A stretch of 37,490 nt of DNA from a bacterium (GTDB lineage: Bacteria; Bdellovibrionota_C; UBA2361; SZUA-149; JAQTWB01). The stretch covers positions 1 through 37,490 of the forward strand of contig JAQTWB010000025.1 in NCBI GenBank assembly GCA_028689495.1, in the 5' to 3' direction. The notes under the pieces are model-generated. The model had not been told where the DNA came from and made no database searches. It saw nothing but the letters and a program-made list of their open reading frames with translations. Numbering within the stretch: position 1 is the first letter of the stretch; each line of letters opens with the position of its first letter. Shown one piece after another: positions 17,599-25,930 of this stretch. Position numbers and translations under genes: made by a program.

Positions 17599-17686
17599 AC
17601 TAAAACCTCCAAAAAATTATAAAACAGGGAATCTTCCCATCGACGACATGGAAAGATCCGGACACTTCTACCCAGAAATAATGCCG

Positions 17687-17717
17687 AGTGTATTACTGAT
17701 AGTTTGGTGATAGTCAA
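17687..17717 (-). promoter_or_regulatory. Candidate sigma-70-type promoter for the hypothetical gene at 17598
   Basis: On the minus strand TTGACT (17712-17717) matches a -35 box at five of six positions. TAATAC (17690-17695) or TACACT (17687-17692) follows at 16 or 19 bases as a weak -10 box. It is about 90 bases before the start codon. Confidence 0.35.
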
Positions 17718-17791
17718 GGCAGATAGCCGGCGTATCGGGCGCTTACCGAGACGCTCCCGCATAACCATCCGTAATATCAGCGTTTTTTGCT

Positions 17792-17901
17792 GGGTTCGGC
17801 TGGGACCGGGTTACTTTGCTGGGTTCGGCTGGGACCGGGTTACTTTGGGTTCGGCTGGGACCGGGTTACTTTGCTGATTTCGGCTGGGACCGGGTTACTT
17901 T
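17792..17901. repeat. Four-copy tandem repeat, 26-29 bp units
   Basis: Units lie at 17792-17820, 17821-17846, 17847-17875 and 17876-17901. Each contains the core CGGCTGGGACCGGGTTACTT; the first three begin GGGTT and the fourth GATTT. Units 1 and 3 end in GCT and units 2 and 4 lack those three bases, so the period alternates 29/26. The array starts four bases beyond the RNase gene stop codon, on its 3' side, and lies upstream of the next minus-strand gene. There are no spacers between units, so this is not a CRISPR. Function unknown. Confidence 0.85.
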
Positions 17902-17905
17902 GGAA

Positions 17906-20098
17906 TTACTTGGCAATCCCCTGATCCTGGGCGTCGACCAGTGTCAGGTGATCTTTCCGAGCGTCAGCTTCCCGGACCTGCAAAATAATCTCGTCACCGG
18001 GGCGGCGCGAAGTCCGGCAACCGTGACGGGCGGTGCGAAAAGGATACGAAGCGGCAAAAAGTTCGACCTCGGCAAAAGCCCGAGAGCCATCAACTTTAAC
18101 GACAACGGCCTTAAGCTCCTTGATTTTCTGCTGCTCAAGGTAACGCAAAATCCAGTAGCGACCGCGCTCCCGCTGAATTGTCCGTGCCTCGGAGATAGAA
18201 CCCTCAACCGAGTGCCCAATTTTCAATAGCTCCTCTCCACTATAAGGTACTCGGCCTGGCAACAAGGTGCTCAGCAGCTGACGCTGGTTTAACAGGTCGA
18301 TATAACGACGAATCGGCGAAGTCAGATGGGCGTAAGCCGAAAGGCCCAGTCCACTGTGCGGCAAGGGCTCAACACCAAGCAAAGAGCGCTTGAGCCCACT
18401 CCGTTCGTAATATTCCCGGGCCGGCCCTTCAGGGACTGTATCCAGTTTCTCCTGTGGCACTTCGTCTGGTGCTTCCTGACTGCGATAGAGAATGGCAACT
18501 CCGGCCTCCTGGGCCAACACGCAGGCGGTCTCATTGGCGAGAATCATCATCTCGGCAACAAGTTTTCTCGACGGCGTTTCTTCCTCCACGACTGAAAGAC
18601 TGACCTTGCCTTTGCGATCAATCACAGACAGGACCTCACGGCGACTAAACTGATAAGCGCCATTTTCCAAACGCCGGGTTTCACAGGCGACGGCTACATC
18701 CCAAAGGGCAAACAGGTCAGCAGTAAGCTCGCTCTCGCCAGGATTGGCTGTCTCAAATAACTGATCAACTTCGTTATAGGTCAAACGCTTTTTCACAGTC
18801 AGAACGCCTGGTCTCATCTCGCGGCGGATGACCCGCATGGCGTCATCAAATTCAACAAAAAAGCTAAGTGTCAGTCGCGGAACCGCGGCTACAAGGCTGA
18901 GCGCCTGATGAGCAAGCGGCAGCGGCAACATCGGATATTCCGCATCGGGACAATAAATCGATGTAGCTCTTGTCCGCCCTTCGCTGTCGATTTTTGTCCC
19001 CGGTAACACAACAGAACTTACATCACTGATATGCACTCCAACGCGGACACGGCCTCCTTCCAGACGCTGAAAAGAGATGGCATCATCAAAATCCTGCGTT
19101 CCCTCTCCATCAATTGTATACGCAGTAACATCGCTAAAAATATCACGCCCGGCAAAAAACTCGGCCCCTTCTCCTGCCGCGACAAACTGCTGTAGAATCG
19201 ACTCGGCTTCTTCTTCGACATCATCCGGAAAATCTGTCCCGCGACCCAGGCGACGAATAGTCATATCTTCGTCTTCGATGAAGATACCTGCCCGGCAGAG
19301 CAGCTGAAAAGCCGCCTGTTCAGACGAGCCTGGAGACGACATTTTCACCGCAGCCAGCAAATCGTCTACAACTAATTGTGCCTCCTTCGCCGTTGGCGAA
19401 CTTCGTCCATGGACAGCAAAATCAACCAGTACCCGGGTATTACGCGGCAGTTCTTCCTCAACTTCACCTTTTTCTGCCCCGCGTTTTATCCGTTGCAACA
19501 GAAAATCAACAAGCTTCCGACGCTCAGCTTCGCGCCGCTCGGCCTGGGCCAGCTGCTGCCGCATCTCCTCCACAGCTTCTGCCTTTCGCGGAGCAAAGCC
19601 GCGATTCCCGCGCTTAAAAAAAAGCCTGTCATCTATCAAGGCAAACTGCATCGCAGCAACACACTCCGCCTTGAGATTGCCAAACATCACATCAGTCAAC
19701 TCGGGCACGGTAAACTCCCCGCCACCCTCAGACTGCAAAAGCCAAAGATCTTCCATGCTGATATCCACTTTCCGCTCTTCAACCCTTCGGGCAAACGCCC
19801 GAAGTTCCTCGAGAATCTGGGCTTGCGCGGTAGCGGCAATCAGCTGAGGATAAACTGCAAGACGGGTCGGTTGAAGCTGAAGCTCTCCGCCATCCATATT
19901 GAGCAAGCGAAACTTGCCTTTAAGCTCAGAGAGTACGGCGGCAAATTGAGGTTTGCCATGCAATTCATAACTGACAATCGATCCCTGAGATATTTTATTA
20001 CTCAGGGTTTTAATGTTCATGGAGGTACTCGACGACTTGTTATTGGGTGCCCCGTTTGGCGCCGCAATAGCAGATCTTGATGAAGATTTTGGCAACAT
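17906..20098 (-). CDS. RNase II/RNase R family exoribonuclease (RNB domain)
   Basis: A 730-residue 3'-5' exoribonuclease. An N-terminal segment (about 30-80, QGSIVSYELHGKPQFAAVL) resembles the small beta-barrel that precedes RNB in plastid and cyanobacterial RNase II-like proteins. Helical regions to about 310 follow, then the RNB catalytic domain (about 310-640). The metal-binding aspartates are in DGEGTQDFDDAIS near 329-341, at the canonical spacing D-x5-D-x-D-D. The conserved arginine block is HLTSPIRRYIDLLNQRQLL near 588-608. The tail (about 660-730) looks like a short or degenerate S1 domain. The first ATG gives a Ser/Asn-rich leader; M27 (MNIKTLSNKIS) is an alternative start. Whether to call it Rnb or Rnr is unclear. 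Confidence 0.9.
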   Translation of the reverse strand: MLPKSSSRSAIAAPNGAPNNKSSSTSMNIKTLSNKISQGSIVSYELHGKPQFAAVLSELKGKFRLLNMDGGELQLQPTRLAVYPQLIAATAQAQILEELRAFARRVEERKVDISMEDLWLLQSEGGGEFTVPELTDVMFGNLKAECVAAMQFALIDDRLFFKRGNRGFAPRKAEAVEEMRQQLAQAERREAERRKLVDFLLQRIKRGAEKGEVEEELPRNTRVLVDFAVHGRSSPTAKEAQLVVDDLLAAVKMSSPGSSEQAAFQLLCRAGIFIEDEDMTIRRLGRGTDFPDDVEEEAESILQQFVAAGEGAEFFAGRDIFSDVTAYTIDGEGTQDFDDAISFQRLEGGRVRVGVHISDVSSVVLPGTKIDSEGRTRATSIYCPDAEYPMLPLPLAHQALSLVAAVPRLTLSFFVEFDDAMRVIRREMRPGVLTVKKRLTYNEVDQLFETANPGESELTADLFALWDVAVACETRRLENGAYQFSRREVLSVIDRKGKVSLSVVEEETPSRKLVAEMMILANETACVLAQEAGVAILYRSQEAPDEVPQEKLDTVPEGPAREYYERSGLKRSLLGVEPLPHSGLGLSAYAHLTSPIRRYIDLLNQRQLLSTLLPGRVPYSGEELLKIGHSVEGSISEARTIQRERGRYWILRYLEQQKIKELKAVVVKVDGSRAFAEVELFAASYPFRTARHGCRTSRRPGDEIILQVREADARKDHLTLVDAQDQGIAK

Positions 20099-20725
20099 GA
20101 TGACTCAACACCTGGAAAAAATCGAACTGGACGAGTTATATACGCGTTGTATACGCGCATGTATAAGCGTAGAGACGGCAACTAACCCATAGGGGGAAAC
20201 GGCCCGCCGAGAACCGTCTCATAATAAAATTTTCCCGCGCTCGACCTAATAGTTTTAAATTACGGCTTTAGTTCAGAACACTAATGGTTTAGAATATCAA
20301 CTTTCCGCGCCACTTTCTCGCCATGCGTTGCCTTTTTAGTATAGTTTTGCTAGGTAATCCCCGCCCGAGGGATATCGCTACGGTCCGCTGCGGCAATATC
20401 CTGCTTTGGCACTCGTCGTAACCAGGATCAGGTTAGGACGAACGTTAGGATGAACGTCATGATGAACCCGGTTATAAATGATCTTTGTTGGTTATTCGCC
20501 AATATAAGGTATGTGGCAGAATTCTTCTTGCACGATTCATCTGGCTCGGCGAACAGTGAACGAAGAAAATAGTCTGGCGCCAATAAATCAAGGCCGTTAA
20601 TAGTTAAGGCCAAAAGTTTAATTAATCTGTCCGGACAATCCGGATCGACAGTTTCAGTAGAGATTCCACAGATGGCACGCAGTCAGGACAATCGCGCACG
20701 GGTTAATTTGAGCAGGGAGTTTCCC
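20099..20725. other. Divergent intergenic region with repeats
   Basis: About 630 bases between the RNase gene and the PH-domain gene, with no convincing ORF. TATACGCG occurs at 20139-20146 and 20150-20157, with a variant TATAAGCG at 20162-20169; spacing is 11-12 bases, about one helical turn, placed 40-70 bases before the RNase start. GAGACGG (20172-20178) and CCGTCTC (20214-20220) form an inverted repeat followed by an AT-rich run. At 20432-20467 there are three tandem 12-bp units of the form GTTAGGAYGAAC, the third diverged. Promoters for both genes are expected here. Confidence 0.5.
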
Positions 20726-21421
20726 ATGTCTCACCGCTGGGCGCTTAAAAAAGGCACTCCACTGCTCTTGGCATTTCTACTGGTCAGTATCCTCTCCCTG
20801 GCAATCTCAATCGGCCTGGTTAGCTATATCCAGGATGAATTTCTCAAAAAAAGCTCCGAACTTGGCTTGCTGATTATTTCAATACTCTCCTTCCTCATCT
20901 GGCTGGCCAGATTCCTTCTGCTGGAACTTGAACTCCGCTGCTATTACTATGGTGTCGAATCTGGACATTTTGTTTTTTCCAAAGGCATTTTCCTCAAACA
21001 GCGTGCATCATTTCCGCTCAGCCGAATCACCGACCTTTACGTTGACCGAACATTTGGCGATTTTATTTTCGGGCTTTATAACCTTCACGTCTCGACACCA
21101 ACGGTACATTCTGGAGAATTTGCCCGAGTTCTCGGCCTCAATAAAAAAAATGTGGATGGACTACAACGCCGCCTGTCACAACTTGTTGAAGAAGGCGACT
21201 TCCATATCGAGAACATTGATAACTTTGTTTCTAACCTTGCCGAACGTGGCAGTCGTCTCGGCGGAGGTGGCAGTGCCGCCAACAAAAGATCTTCTTCTTC
21301 AAAATATGCCCAACATTACGACGAAGATGATTCGGCCGAAATGAATAGTCCCGCAGCCGCTTCGCGTTCCAGCAGGACCAGCAGCCGAATTTCCAGCTCA
21401 CGTAAAACCTCGCGCTTTTGA
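20726..21421 (+). CDS. Membrane protein with bacterial PH (bPH2/DUF304-like) domain
   Basis: A 231-residue inner-membrane protein. ATG 20726 is chosen because AGGGAG lies six bases upstream; the frame is open a further 18 codons. Two transmembrane helices (about 12-35 and 45-68) precede a bacterial pleckstrin-homology domain with the typical block RCYYYGVESGHFVFSKGIF, then FPLSRITDLYVDRTFGDFIFGLYNLHV, the family's hallmark. The C-terminal 60 residues are low-complexity, rich in Ser, Arg and Asp (SSRTSSRISSSRKTSRF), probably disordered and cytoplasmic. Function unknown; proteins of this class are membrane-associated and often of stress or envelope relevance. Confidence 0.8.
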   Translation: MSHRWALKKGTPLLLAFLLVSILSLAISIGLVSYIQDEFLKKSSELGLLIISILSFLIWLARFLLLELELRCYYYGVESGHFVFSKGIFLKQRASFPLSRITDLYVDRTFGDFIFGLYNLHVSTPTVHSGEFARVLGLNKKNVDGLQRRLSQLVEEGDFHIENIDNFVSNLAERGSRLGGGGSAANKRSSSSKYAQHYDEDDSAEMNSPAAASRSSRTSSRISSSRKTSRF

Positions 21422-21561
21422 GATGCGATTTTAAGGTGCCATGCAATTACCGGTGCCAATTTTTTTACTGTTCAAATTTTTCTTTAGGCGTTTTTCTCAA
21501 GCTCACAAAGTAAATTACCTCAGCCACACAAACTAACACCTGACAGATCCGCTATCCAACA

Positions 21562-22356
21562 ATGAAAATTATCAGCTGGAACGTAAACGGCATAAGAGCA
21601 ATTGCCAAAAAAGGCCTGGGGGAAACCATCGCATCACTCCAGCCTGACATAATATGCCTGCAGGAAGTCAAGGCTAACGCCTCCCAGCTAAATGACGTTC
21701 TTACCGAAACTCTACCAGCATATGAAACGATACTTCTCGCGGAGGCCAGCAAACCCGGCTACTCAGGCGTCGCCACTCTGGCGAAAAAAGGACTAACCGC
21801 CCCCAGTTCGTCAAGCACGGATATTGGTCTTCCCGAATTTGAGAACGAGGGGCGCTTTAACGTTCTAAAATTTTCAAATTTCCTTCTCTACAATGTCTAT
21901 CTTCCTTCGGGGACAACTAGCGAAGAAAGACAGAATAAAAAATATCTCTGCCTTGAACTTTTCCTCGAGCACCTGAAGTCTCTCTCCCAGGCCGAGCAAA
22001 AGAAACTTATAATATGTGGCGACTTCAACATCTGCCACAAGGCTATCGACATCCACCATCCCGAAACTGCGGAAAAACGCAAACTATCCGGTTTCCTCCC
22101 TGAAGAACGAGCCTGGATGGATGAGATTGTATCTTTCGGCCTGACTGACAGCTTCCGCAAGCTACACCCAAAAACAAAAGACACCTATAGCTGGTGGACC
22201 TATCGTGCCGGAGCCCGAGAAAAAAACCTTGGCTGGCGCATCGACTATTTTTTTATTGGCGCCATGGTTCTGCCTCACCTGAAAAAAGCGGAAATCCATA
22301 GCTCGTATCCCGGATCTGATCACTGCCCCATCTCAATTACACTGAAGAAGGAGTAA
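21562..22356 (+). CDS. xthA: Exodeoxyribonuclease III
   Basis: A 264-residue AP endonuclease and 3'-5' exonuclease of the EEP superfamily, cutting abasic sites and removing 3' blocking groups during base-excision repair. The catalytic motifs are all present: ISWNVNGIRA (Asn7), LQEVKA (metal-binding Glu35), GDFNICHKAIDI (Asp/Asn near 152-154) and YPGSDHCPISI (Asp/His near 254-255). Length matches the family (about 260-270). It is followed within two bases by the VanZ-like gene, so the two are co-transcribed. Confidence 0.95.
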   Translation: MKIISWNVNGIRAIAKKGLGETIASLQPDIICLQEVKANASQLNDVLTETLPAYETILLAEASKPGYSGVATLAKKGLTAPSSSSTDIGLPEFENEGRFNVLKFSNFLLYNVYLPSGTTSEERQNKKYLCLELFLEHLKSLSQAEQKKLIICGDFNICHKAIDIHHPETAEKRKLSGFLPEERAWMDEIVSFGLTDSFRKLHPKTKDTYSWWTYRAGAREKNLGWRIDYFFIGAMVLPHLKKAEIHSSYPGSDHCPISITLKKE

Positions 22357-22357
22357 G

Positions 22358-23182
22358 ATGATGAGGCGCTTTTATGCAATCATACTGCTCTTGCTGATTG
22401 CAGCTGCTCTTTTCCTGAACTTTCCTGTTGATTCGGGGCTAGTTCGTCAATGGCTGGGACTGGGCCACGTGATTATTGGCCTGCTGCTCGCTCTAGTCGC
22501 AGAAACATTTATTCCCCGCAAGATTACAAGCTGCGTTTTCATCTCTGTCGCCTTGTCCTCCGCAGCCGAACTTCTTCAACCTCTTTTTGGTCGTTCGGAT
22601 TCTCTGTCCGATCTGGCTTTTGCAATATCTGGAGCTCTTCTACTACCTGTCCTCAAGCATAAAAAATCCGACATCAAGCCATCGTTCATTGTCCTGCCCG
22701 CGCTCTCTTTATTCTTTTTTGCTCTGGCTATTTCTCCATTGATTACTAGCAGTATGACAAGGTTTGAACAAAAAGCAGCCTTTCCACTGATATTTGCCTC
22801 AGACAGACCTGAAACCCTTGCCTGGGCTACTGAAAAAACAAAAAAAAACCTGCCTCGTTTACCTATTGAAATAGCGTTTGATCCTCTGTTGCAAATGAAA
22901 TGGTCTGACTATTCCCAGCTGGAAATCAGTTTCTACGCCGAGCAGGAGGGCCAGCACTTAAACCTGCGCCTCGATGACAACGGCGACTGCGAAGAATTCG
23001 CCGACCGACTCAATCACAGCTGGATAACTAAAACTGGCAAGCAGACAGTGCGTTTCAACCTGAAAAAGCACCACATGACTGATTCACTCAGACCTTTTAA
23101 TTACTGCTGCGTCAGTCGCATCATTATCTTTTCTCCAAAGGGGAATAACGACATTGTCCTTCAGAACATCAAATTGCGGTAA
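22358..23182 (+). CDS. VanZ-like membrane protein with C-terminal beta domain
   Basis: A 274-residue protein. The N-terminal third (about 1-105) has four hydrophobic segments and the VanZ-like signature ELLQPLFGRSDSLSDLAFAISGALL (Glu-x2-Gln ... Asp-x2-Ala/Asn-x3-Gly). A fifth helix at about 110-130 leads to a roughly 135-residue soluble domain with alternating beta-type segments (LEISFYAEQEGQHLNLRLDD, NDIVLQNIKL) resembling a small beta-sandwich. The fusion is not the usual short VanZ protein. GGAG precedes two adjacent ATGs (22358 and 22361). VanZ-like proteins are of uncertain function, linked in some cases to glycopeptide tolerance; no such role is implied here. The domain split is inferred from hydrophobicity. 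Confidence 0.75.
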   Translation: MMRRFYAIILLLLIAAALFLNFPVDSGLVRQWLGLGHVIIGLLLALVAETFIPRKITSCVFISVALSSAAELLQPLFGRSDSLSDLAFAISGALLLPVLKHKKSDIKPSFIVLPALSLFFFALAISPLITSSMTRFEQKAAFPLIFASDRPETLAWATEKTKKNLPRLPIEIAFDPLLQMKWSDYSQLEISFYAEQEGQHLNLRLDDNGDCEEFADRLNHSWITKTGKQTVRFNLKKHHMTDSLRPFNYCCVSRIIIFSPKGNNDIVLQNIKLR

Positions 23183-23262
23183 TTTTCGCCATCTATGCCA
23201 TGACAAAACCTCGAAGTTTTTGCTATAGATAACCCCGAAATCGCCAATGCTATGGAATAGTG

Positions 23263-23304
23263 ATGCCGAGAAAACAATGCCGAGAAAACAATGCCGAGAA
23301 AGCA
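23263..23304 (+). repeat. Three 14-bp tandem repeats carrying ATGs before thrA
   Basis: ATGCCGAGAAAACA occurs at 23263-23276 and 23277-23290, with a one-base variant at 23291-23304, then ATG at 23305. As 14 is not a multiple of three, the second and third ATGs open short out-of-frame ORFs. These end at TAA 23310-23312 and TGA 23306-23308, the latter overlapping the ATG at 23305. Each unit repeats a GAGA ribosome-binding-like motif. It may influence thrA initiation. Confidence 0.85.
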
Positions 23305-25914
23305 ATGAGTAAAGAACCTGCCGAACAGAACAAAGCTGAACCAGGCAAACCTGGTGCAAAACAAGCCGGAGCAATGCCACAGCTTAAAGTCGTAAAATTT
23401 GGAGGCTCAACTCTGTTTGAACAGGATCAACTGCTCCAGGTATGTCGGATCATCCGGGGATATGCGTCCAACACCTCTTCACTTGTCGTTGTCGTCTCAG
23501 CTCGCCGCGTTCTCACCGACAGTTTTGAAAATCTGGCACGTTATGCCATTGAAAAATCTCCCTCAACACAAGAAAACATAAAAACTCTGCTTGAGCAGAT
23601 TAAACAATCAGCTCTTTCACCATTTCCCGAAGGACACCCGGGACAAAGTGAATATAACGCCGATGTTGAAGCGATACTCGCCCGTGTAAATGACCTGCTA
23701 CCAGGGGCACATGGCGCGACGGAACAATCCCTGGAAATTTTAAGTGACGAACTTATGGCATGCGGTGAACTTATCGCCGCTCATCTGCTCTGGAGAGCCC
23801 TTGCCGAAGATACCAATGCAACAAAAATTTCGGCAACAATTGTTGACTCCCGTGACCTCATTCGCACTACCGGCCATCACCGCCAGGCGATTATCGATTC
23901 TGCTTCATCCCGTCCACTGCTGCGTAAAAAACTTCTTAGTCCTGGCATCAGCATTATCAGTGGCTTCGCCGGAAAAAATGCAGCTGGCGAGACAACCACT
24001 CTCGGTCGCGGCGGTTCCGACTACGCCGCGACTACAATTGCCGAAGCTCTTGATGCGGAAGAGGTCGAAATCTGGACAAGCCGCAGCGGCATCATGAGCG
24101 CTGACCCAGCACTGGTAAAAAAAGCTGTGACGATTAAGGAGCTCTCCTACGAAGAAGCGATGGAACTTGCCCACTTCGGTACCCGTTGCATCTTCCCGCT
24201 TTCCATACTGCCACTGCAGGAAAAGGCGATTCGCCTGCGAGTAAGAAGCCTCGCCGAACCGGAAGCCGCAGGAACACTGATTCATCGCAACAACTTAATT
24301 AAAAAAGGCCCTCGGCCAGCCAACGCGGCTCCTCAAAGCGACTACCTGATAAGCGGAGTCTCGGCCTTTTCGGGTCTGGCCCTGCTGCGAATTCAGGGTA
24401 GCGGTCTTATCGGTATCTCAGGCACAGCGCGACGCGTTTTTAAAACAATGGCTGATTCCGCAATTAACGTGCGCCTTATTTCTCAAGCTTCGTCAGAACA
24501 CTCGATTTGTTTTGCCCTGGAAGACGCCGATGCCGAAAAAGCCCGAGCGGCCTTGCAACATGAATTCGCCTGCGAAATCTTCGACAAACTAATCGAAGAC
24601 ATTCACGTTCAGCATAACACAGCGATCATCGCCATCATCGGTGACGGCATGCAGAACCGGCCAGGTATAGCATCACGCCTTTTTACCGCACTGGGGCGAA
24701 ACGGGATTAACGTTTTGGCAATCGCCCAAGGCTCATCCGAGCGTAACATCTCCGTAGTGGTCGGCCAGCGCGACCATGCCAAAGCGGTCAACGCCGTACA
24801 TGATGCATTTTTCCTGGGCGATGAGCACACTATTCACCTGTTCCAGATTGGGGTTGGCATGGTTGGCAGTACGCTGCTCAAACAAATCAAAGCCCATACC
24901 GAATCCATCTTTCGTGAAAAACATGTTCTGCTCAAGGTCGCCGGCCTTGCCAATAGCAGTAAAATGCTCGTTTCTGCCGATGGCATATCACTGGAAAACT
25001 GGCAGAAAACTCTGAAAAACGAAGGCCATAAAAGTAACCCGGCACAATTTGTCGAGGAGATTCTCAAGCTGAACCTGCCAAACTCGATTTTCATCGACTG
25101 CACGGCAACTGAAGACGTGGCCCGGGTCTACGAAACTCTGCTCTCGAGCAGCATATCGGTAGTCACACCAAACAAAAAGGCAGTCTCGGCCTCCTGGCAA
25201 AAATACTCGGCACTTAAACAAGCCGCGAGACTTGGCAACGTGCAGTATCTCTACGAAACAAACGTCGGTGCTGGCTTGCCCGTAATCAGTACTCTTGGGG
25301 ACTTGATTTCCAGTGGCGACAAGATCACCAAAATCGAAGCGGTATTGTCCGGCACTCTGAGTTACATCTTCAACACATTCAAGGCCGGAGACAGCTTCCG
25401 CCAGGTTGTGCAAGTTGCACGAGACAGTGGCTACACCGAGCCCAATCCGCGCGATGATTTAAGTGGTATGGATGTCGCGCGCAAACTGTTAATTCTGGCT
25501 CGCGAAATGGGACTGCGGCTGGAAATGTCCGATGTCGCGGTTGAATCACTAGCCCCCGCCTTGCGTAAAAAAGACGAAACGGTAAACGATCTCTACTCCC
25601 TGCTTGACGAAGAACAGGAGAACTGGAGCCAACGTATCAATCAGGCTGAATCAACCGGAAAACGACTACGATATATCGGCAGTATTGAAAACGGCAATGC
25701 GGCGGTATCACTCAAAGCCGTAGGGCCCGATCACCCTTTCTACTCACTCTCCGGCACGGACAATATTATTTCCTTTACTACTGAACGTTACGCCAATACT
25801 CCACTGGTCGTTAAGGGCCCCGGAGCCGGCACTGAAGTGACGGCTGCAGGAGTCTTTGCCGATATTCTGCGCATAGTCTCAACCTATGTCAGCCTGGCAT
25901 CACCCGTTAAATAA
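23305..25914 (+). CDS. thrA: Bifunctional aspartokinase / homoserine dehydrogenase
   Basis: An 869-residue enzyme from ATG 23305, chosen because it follows the third 14-bp repeat; the frame stays open to 23260, adding 15 residues encoded by the repeats. The aspartokinase domain starts with KFGGSTL near residue 30 and includes ETTTLGRGGSDYAATTIAEAL and YEEAMELAHFGTRCI. ACT regulatory domains (about 350-500) contain INVLAIAQGSSERNISVV. The homoserine dehydrogenase domain starts at FQIGVGMVGSTLL near 515 and contains YETNVGAGLPVI, LSGTLSYIFNTF and GYTEPNPRDDLSGMDVARK. It catalyses the first and third steps of threonine synthesis from aspartate. The first gene of thrA-thrC-doxX-thrH, it is 16 bases before thrC. 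Its short linker is rich in Lys, Pro and Ala. Confidence 0.96.
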   Translation: MSKEPAEQNKAEPGKPGAKQAGAMPQLKVVKFGGSTLFEQDQLLQVCRIIRGYASNTSSLVVVVSARRVLTDSFENLARYAIEKSPSTQENIKTLLEQIKQSALSPFPEGHPGQSEYNADVEAILARVNDLLPGAHGATEQSLEILSDELMACGELIAAHLLWRALAEDTNATKISATIVDSRDLIRTTGHHRQAIIDSASSRPLLRKKLLSPGISIISGFAGKNAAGETTTLGRGGSDYAATTIAEALDAEEVEIWTSRSGIMSADPALVKKAVTIKELSYEEAMELAHFGTRCIFPLSILPLQEKAIRLRVRSLAEPEAAGTLIHRNNLIKKGPRPANAAPQSDYLISGVSAFSGLALLRIQGSGLIGISGTARRVFKTMADSAINVRLISQASSEHSICFALEDADAEKARAALQHEFACEIFDKLIEDIHVQHNTAIIAIIGDGMQNRPGIASRLFTALGRNGINVLAIAQGSSERNISVVVGQRDHAKAVNAVHDAFFLGDEHTIHLFQIGVGMVGSTLLKQIKAHTESIFREKHVLLKVAGLANSSKMLVSADGISLENWQKTLKNEGHKSNPAQFVEEILKLNLPNSIFIDCTATEDVARVYETLLSSSISVVTPNKKAVSASWQKYSALKQAARLGNVQYLYETNVGAGLPVISTLGDLISSGDKITKIEAVLSGTLSYIFNTFKAGDSFRQVVQVARDSGYTEPNPRDDLSGMDVARKLLILAREMGLRLEMSDVAVESLAPALRKKDETVNDLYSLLDEEQENWSQRINQAESTGKRLRYIGSIENGNAAVSLKAVGPDHPFYSLSGTDNIISFTTERYANTPLVVKGPGAGTEVTAAGVFADILRIVSTYVSLASPVK

Positions 25915-25930
25915 TTGAAAAGGACAAACC

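Noticed and set aside
17792-17901. CRISPR-like array
   Set aside because: The units are contiguous with no variable spacers, only four copies, and no cas gene nearby.
19376-20080. ORF of 234 codons on the plus strand across the RNase gene
   Set aside because: Antisense shadow of the RNB gene, whose catalytic motifs are clear on the other strand.
20428-20613. Minus-strand ORF of 61 codons
   Set aside because: Its end is just the 12-bp tandem repeats (FIMTFILTFVLT); no ribosome binding site or family match.
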